This document shows, in pieces, positions 39,603 through 42,523 of a DNA stretch of 42,523 bases. Made by a program: the position numbers and the translations under genes. Below the pieces are notes generated by a model. That model ran no database searches and was not told the origin of the DNA. It saw only the letters and a list, made by a program, of their open reading frames with translations. Position 1 is the stretch's first letter; each line of letters opens with the position of its first letter. Origin of the DNA: Solirubrobacterales bacterium (GTDB lineage Bacteria; Actinomycetota; Thermoleophilia; Solirubrobacterales; 70-9); NCBI GenBank assembly GCA_021155855.1, contig JAJNAZ010000020.1:1-42523 (forward strand). The letters are read 5' to 3'.

Positions 39603-39960
39603 CGTTTCGGCGCGCACTAGCGGCGCCCCAAATACGTACCCCGACGTGGGCTCGCGGGCCTGTAGCCGCCCGCTCGTAGAGCGACGGGACAACCGCCTCG
39701 GGGCGAGATTAGCCAACCCCGAGGACCTCTCATCGAATACTCCGCGACGGGTATCAAGACGGCAGCCTCCAAGGCCCATAGCGGCTAAGCCGCAACCCCG
39801 GTGGCGCCGGGGACGGAGCGGCTGTGACAGACACCGGAGCCATGTTCACCCCGACATGGCTATGAAGGCCAACTGATGAAAGCGGCCCGTTGAGTGGGTT
39901 GAGGAGAGCCGGCTCGACGTCCACCGTCTCAACCGCGGCGCCGGCCCTAACCGCACACCG
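39603..39960 (+). other. ORF-free segment with five exact hairpins, possible structured RNA or element remnant
   Basis: No convincing gene. Perfect stems are at 39671-39683 (CGCTC/GAGCG, 5 bp), 39696-39724 (CCTCGGGG/CCCCGAGG, 8 bp, 13-nt loop), 39781-39793 (5 bp), 39796-39812 (CCCCGG/CCGGGG, 6 bp) and 39839-39860 (GCCATGT/ACATGGC, 7 bp, 8-nt loop). Such serial stems suggest folded RNA, for example a ribozyme, an intron remnant or a non-coding RNA. No known class, tRNA or tmRNA signature is recognised. It follows directly on the truncated RCK gene. Confidence 0.35.
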
Positions 39961-39966
39961 TAACGT
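39961..39966 (+). promoter_or_regulatory. -10 element (TAACGT), probable leaderless promoter of the channel-like gene
   Basis: It ends 7 nt before GTG 39974. It is part of the small palindrome AACGTCACGTT (39962-39972). Confidence 0.55.
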
Positions 39967-39973
39967 CACGTTG

Positions 39974-41299
39974 GTGAGCGACGCAACGCAAGAAGGGGCG
40001 CACACCGTCCTCATCATCGGCGAGGGCGATCTGAGCGACGAGGTCGCGACCGCGCTCGAGGCGGCCGGCGCCGAGGTCGAGCGCCTGGAACGGCCGGATG
40101 AGGGCCAGGTCCGTGAAGCGATTGAGAGCAAGTCGGTCGACTCGGTCGCCGTGGTGGCGCGCGACGACGCCGTCGTTCTGCGGATGGCGCTGATTGTGCG
40201 CTCGATTAGCGCGGAGGCACCGCTCGTGCTGACGATCTTCGATGAGACGATGGCCGAGCAGGTCGCGAATGAGCTGTCGAACACGCACGTGACCTCGCTC
40301 GCCGACATCGTCGCCCCGTCGCTGGCTGGACCCTGCATAGACGAGCGTGCGACGGCGCTCAGCGTCGACGGCGACAAACCGGTTCTGCTGGTTGAGGACG
40401 GCGACGAGCTCGAGGAGAAGCCCGTTCCGCAGTTGAAGGCCCACCGACTCGAGGCGCTGGCACGGGCGCTCTTTACGCCCTACGACAAGAGCGCCGGTCT
40501 GCTGCTTTACGGCGCTATCGGACTGGCCGCGGTCTTCATGATCGAAACCGTCACCGCGATGCCGGTGCTCGACAACTCGTTCGTCGACGCGTTCTATGGC
40601 TCGGCCAAGACCCTGGTCACCGTCGATCCCAACCTCGACGTCGACGACGGTCCCGGCTGGTACAAGGTCTTCACTTCGCTGACGATGCTGATCGCACTGG
40701 TCTTCGCCGCCAGCTTCACGGCCGGGCTGGTCAACCGGGTCGTCGAGCGGCGTCTAACCGGCCTGGTCGGCGGACGCGCCGTCCCCCGTCGCGACCACGT
40801 GGTCGTCGTCGGCCTAGGCGAGGTCGGGATGCGGCTATGTCTGTTGCTGCGCAGCTGCGGCGTGCCTGTCGTCGCGGTCGAGAGAGACAAGGAGGGCAGC
40901 CACATCGGTGTCGCCTACGAGCTCGGCCTGCCGATCGTGATCGGGCGCGGATCGGACCCCTCGCTGATGAGACGGCTCTCGCTACACCGGGCCAGGGCGG
41001 TGGCCGCCGTCACCGGCAACGACCTAGAGAACATCTCCACCTCTATGACTGTCCAAGGCATCGAAAAGGACGTCCGAGTCGTCCTGCGCGTCGGCGACGG
41101 CGACGTCGCCAACGAGACCCGCTCCCTGCTCGCCCTCGGTGTCATCCGCGACGTCCACCGCATCGCCGCCGTACTCATCGCCTCGATCGCGATTGGCGAC
41201 GACGAGCCCGAAAGCGTCGTCTGCCTCGGCGACGATGCCCACCTTAGATTTCCCGACGGCCGCCTGGAGGAAGTGGAGCTGCAGACGCTGGCGGAGTAG
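39974..41299 (+). CDS. two-helix channel-like protein with two RCK domains and no canonical filter
   Basis: 441 residues from GTG 39974, chosen because the TAACGT -10 ends 7 nt before it; an earlier TTG at 39890 is in frame but unlikely. Residues 10-150 form a TrkA-N-like domain (VLIIGEGDLSDEV). Helix 1 is at about 172-196 and helix 2 at 236-258. Between them lies AFYGSAKTLVTVDPNLDVDD and then GPGWYKVFTSLTML, which aligns with potassium-channel pores except that TVGYGD is replaced by TVDPNLD. A second RCK domain starts at HVVVVGLGEVGMRL (about 276). Intact, although its surroundings are broken. Ion selectivity is unknown. Confidence 0.8.
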   Translation: MSDATQEGAHTVLIIGEGDLSDEVATALEAAGAEVERLERPDEGQVREAIESKSVDSVAVVARDDAVVLRMALIVRSISAEAPLVLTIFDETMAEQVANELSNTHVTSLADIVAPSLAGPCIDERATALSVDGDKPVLLVEDGDELEEKPVPQLKAHRLEALARALFTPYDKSAGLLLYGAIGLAAVFMIETVTAMPVLDNSFVDAFYGSAKTLVTVDPNLDVDDGPGWYKVFTSLTMLIALVFAASFTAGLVNRVVERRLTGLVGGRAVPRRDHVVVVGLGEVGMRLCLLLRSCGVPVVAVERDKEGSHIGVAYELGLPIVIGRGSDPSLMRRLSLHRARAVAAVTGNDLENISTSMTVQGIEKDVRVVLRVGDGDVANETRSLLALGVIRDVHRIAAVLIASIAIGDDEPESVVCLGDDAHLRFPDGRLEEVELQTLAE

Positions 41300-41370
41300 C
41301 TCCGGGCATCGACCTCCCGGATCATCTAGGTTTCCCGCTTCCCGCCCCCTGACCCCGGCAAGGTGCGGCT

Positions 41371-41510
41371 ATGAGCTGGGTGGGTACCGCCCCACCCCGC
41401 AAGCTGCGAGGGACGACGCGCGACGACGTGATCGCGGCCAGGGGCAAAGACGACACCGTGACCGCGCTGGGAGGCGACGACGTCATTTGCGGCGCCGGCG
41501 GCGATGACCG
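41371..41510 (+). pseudogene. fragment of an RTX-type calcium-binding repeat protein
   Basis: ATG 41371 opens a frame with KLRGTTRDDVIAARGKDDTV and then TALGGDDVICGAGGDD: nonapeptide-like Asp/Gly repeats as in RTX and hemolysin-type Ca2+-binding proteins. Similarity ends near 41510, after which the frame reads through the complement of another gene fragment to a stop at 41694. Secreted RTX proteins are normally hundreds of residues long; this is a remnant without signal peptide. Confidence 0.55.
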
Positions 41511-41642
41511 GCCGCCCTCGGTCCAGCAGAGGTTGTCCTCCCATTCGACGTCAGGGCTCAGCGCCGCGACGAATGCCCCTACATCAGCCCGGCTGGTCGC
41601 ATCGACGATCCGCCGCACGATCTCCTCCGCTTCATCCGACAT
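41511..41642 (-). pseudogene. N-terminal fragment of a SnoaL/NTF2-like protein
   Basis: On the minus strand ATG 41642 starts MSDEAEEIVRRIVDATSRAD followed by AFVAALSPDVEWEDNLCW, the usual first helices and strand of SnoaL-like NTF2-fold proteins. After about 43 codons the frame runs into the complement of the RTX fragment, continuing openly to 41322. Most of the domain (about 80 residues) is missing. The junction near 41510 joins two unrelated gene pieces in opposite orientation. Confidence 0.55.
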
Positions 41643-41847
41643 CGCCTATACCGACAGCCCGGCGGCTTTCGAGGGCTTGTCGGCGTTCAGTTAGGGTCCA
41701 ATACGCCTTTAGCGCCTTGCCCCGCTGGCGTGTGTGGCGGCACTTGAACGCGAGTTCGCTGGGGCGGTAATAGCTCGCGTACTTGCACTTGAACCGCTTC
41801 ACCGACGCCGTATCCCCAATGGTCGCGGTGGCGCTTTCGCGGTACAA
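41632..41847 (-). other. unassigned 71-codon reading frame in the degraded region
   Basis: The frame encodes a basic peptide with Cys and Tyr clusters (KRFKCKYASYYRPSELAFKC, then RHTRQRGKALKAYWTLTE). I recognise no family, although the composition recalls DNA-binding or transposase fragments. No ribosome site is evident. It may be non-coding. The remaining sequence to about 42,070 shows no gene I can support. Confidence 0.2.
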
Positions 41848-42097
41848 GTACTTCGCGCCACGTCACAGGCGCCCTTGCAGGTCATCTTTTGAGCGCGAAC
41901 AGCCACTCCGCGGACCCGCCGGCGGGGTTGTCGACAGAACCTCGCCGCATAGCTCGCTTAAGCGCTGGATGTGGAGATGGCCGCGACAGATACGGAGAGG
42001 AATGTGACCAACAGAGCGAGCCGCATCTCTGTGCAGGCTATCGGTGGCGGCTCTTGCAACACGCCGGCTCTAAGCGGCGAGGTTTCCCAAATTTTCG

Positions 42098-42135
42098 GCT
42101 CGACCGGTGTGCCCCTGCTCGACCGGTGTGCCCCT
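42098..42135. repeat. 19-bp tandem repeat, two copies
   Basis: The unit GCTCGACCGGTGTGCCCCT occurs twice with no mismatch and no gap (42098-42116, 42117-42135). It lies at the end of a possible broken ORF on the minus strand. No flanking gene explains it. Confidence 0.85.
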
Positions 42136-42273
42136 AAATCTGCAGGCGCTTGAGCGCCGCCCGAATCCGCTCCTGACTGTCTCGTCTAAGACCGGCTCGT
42201 GCTCGAGCCACAGAACGAAGGCGTGAAGCCAGAGCACCCGCACGTCCATGTCGAGCTCGCCCGCGTGAGCCAT
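42134..42273 (-). pseudogene. short ORF, apparently frameshifted
   Basis: ATG 42273 has a good GAGGAGG site upstream (complement of 42279-42285) and encodes MAHAGELDMDVRVLWLHAFV, then LWLEHEPVLDE. Near 42180 the natural-looking continuation SQERIRAALKRLQI lies in a different frame and ends at the TAG at 42134-42136. The open frame instead runs on through the tandem repeat to 42070. A single-base change would join the halves into about 50 residues. Family unknown; the whole interpretation is tentative. Confidence 0.3.
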
Positions 42274-42369
42274 CAGCACCTCCTCGGGGCGCCGCGGCCA
42301 CGCGATCCCTCCTCAAAGCGCGCGGCGCGTGGCAAGCGTAGAGCCACGCTCGGCGGGGGCAAGAGCGGG

Positions 42370-42523
42370 CTACTGACCTACCGGGGAGCCCGAGGCGGGT
42401 TGGTCGGTGGAAGGCACGTCGACCTGGTCGGTGGAAGGCACGTCGACCTGGTCGGTCGCCTTCGTCGCTTGAGACGCGACATATTTCGACATCGCGCTTT
42501 CGACGAGGGGCCCGCCCTTCTTG
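42370..42523 (-). CDS. C-terminal end of an unidentified protein with TDQVDVPS repeats (partial)
   Basis: On the minus strand a frame open to the window edge runs KKGGPLVESAMSKYVASQAT and KATDQVDVPSTDQVDVPSTDQ, ending PASGSPVGQ and TAG at 42372-42370. The 8-residue unit TDQVDVPS is encoded by a 24-bp tandem DNA repeat, which keeps frame and supports true coding. The start is outside the window. Family not recognised from the 51 codons seen. Confidence 0.5.
   Translation of the reverse strand, partial: KKGGPLVESAMSKYVASQATKATDQVDVPSTDQVDVPSTDQPASGSPVGQ
42401..42456. repeat. 24-bp tandem repeat, 2.3 copies, within coding sequence
   Basis: Unit TGGTCGGTGGAAGGCACGTC + GACC repeats exactly at 42401-42424 and 42425-42448, followed by an 8-bp partial copy. 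The length is a multiple of 3 and adds the peptide unit TDQVDVPS to the minus-strand protein. Confidence 0.85.

Noticed and set aside
39603-39960. Group II intron fragment
   Set aside because: The stems and phrases such as GGAGAGCCGG near 39,903 made me consider it, but there is no domain V pattern, no GTGYG 5' end and no reverse transcriptase. I kept only the neutral description of a hairpin-rich segment.
41700-42070. Insertion sequence or transposase remnant
   Set aside because: The basic Cys/Tyr-rich frame recalls DNA-binding fragments, but there are no terminal inverted repeats, no target duplication and no DDE or serine-recombinase motif.
42098-42456. CRISPR array
   Set aside because: The repeats are directly adjacent without spacers and have only two copies each.

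Overview
The window is 42.5 kb of very GC-rich chromosome from a bacterium. Gene content and style point to Actinomycetota, most likely class Thermoleophilia (Solirubrobacterales or Gaiellales type). The grounds are very high G/C at third codon positions, many GTG and TTG starts, NTGA start/stop overlaps, a DUF1028 protein, Rex, a GCS2 ligase and a K+-independent proton pyrophosphatase. The placement is an inference, since there is no rRNA or tRNA here to anchor it. Coding density is about 95% up to position 39,500 and then collapses.

Layout. 1-2870: the tail of a 2-oxoacid dehydrogenase E2 subunit, an aldo/keto reductase, an AhpD-like protein behind a perfect 24-bp palindrome, and a LacI-type regulator. 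2887-6722: a geranylgeranyl-reductase-type flavoprotein (minus), then rpsA, coaE and a lytic transglycosylase. 6731-11043: a large GT-C-like membrane protein, an MFS exporter and an exported helical protein. 11219-12203: a PhnB-like glyoxalase-fold protein and a DoxX-like membrane protein. 12327-18115: uvrB, a coiled-coil protein and uvrA. 18150-20588: a hexapeptide acyltransferase, a lipoprotein, a DUF1028 protein and a YjbQ protein. 20731-23439 (minus): a pantothenate operon, DUF2520 reductase-panC-panD remnant-panB. 23590-27567: an FmdB-type zinc ribbon, family 4 uracil-DNA glycosylase, tsaE, a minus-strand coiled-coil lipoprotein, tsaB, rimI and tsaD. 27589-29765: a 16-codon ORF, a glutaredoxin-like gene, rex and a YbdK-type ligase. 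29775-34887: a DUF1844-like protein, hppA, two cupins, a glyoxalase and an FMN alpha-hydroxy-acid oxidase. 34887-41299: two APC transporters with universal-stress (USP) tails, a 2-TM protein, an RCK protein, a truncated second RCK gene, and a 2-TM RCK channel-like protein with no canonical selectivity filter. This looks like one potassium/ion homeostasis locus.

From about 39,545 the sequence changes character: a truncated RCK gene, a 370-bp ORF-free stretch rich in hairpins, an intact channel gene, then an RTX fragment joined to an inverted SnoaL-like fragment, short broken ORFs, tandem repeats and a partial gene. I read this as a recombination breakpoint or degraded island.

Two window-wide patterns stand out. 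At least 18 genes have a TAnnnT hexamer ending 6-9 nt before the start codon and no Shine-Dalgarno sequence, which predicts leaderless mRNAs. Downstream genes in operons mostly start in 4-nt NTGA overlaps. The main items to follow up are the panD remnant held between panC and panB, the beta-clamp-type C-terminus of the uracil-DNA glycosylase, the filterless channel beside two KimA-like transporters, the structured ORF-free segment, and the LacI palindrome over a predicted start site.
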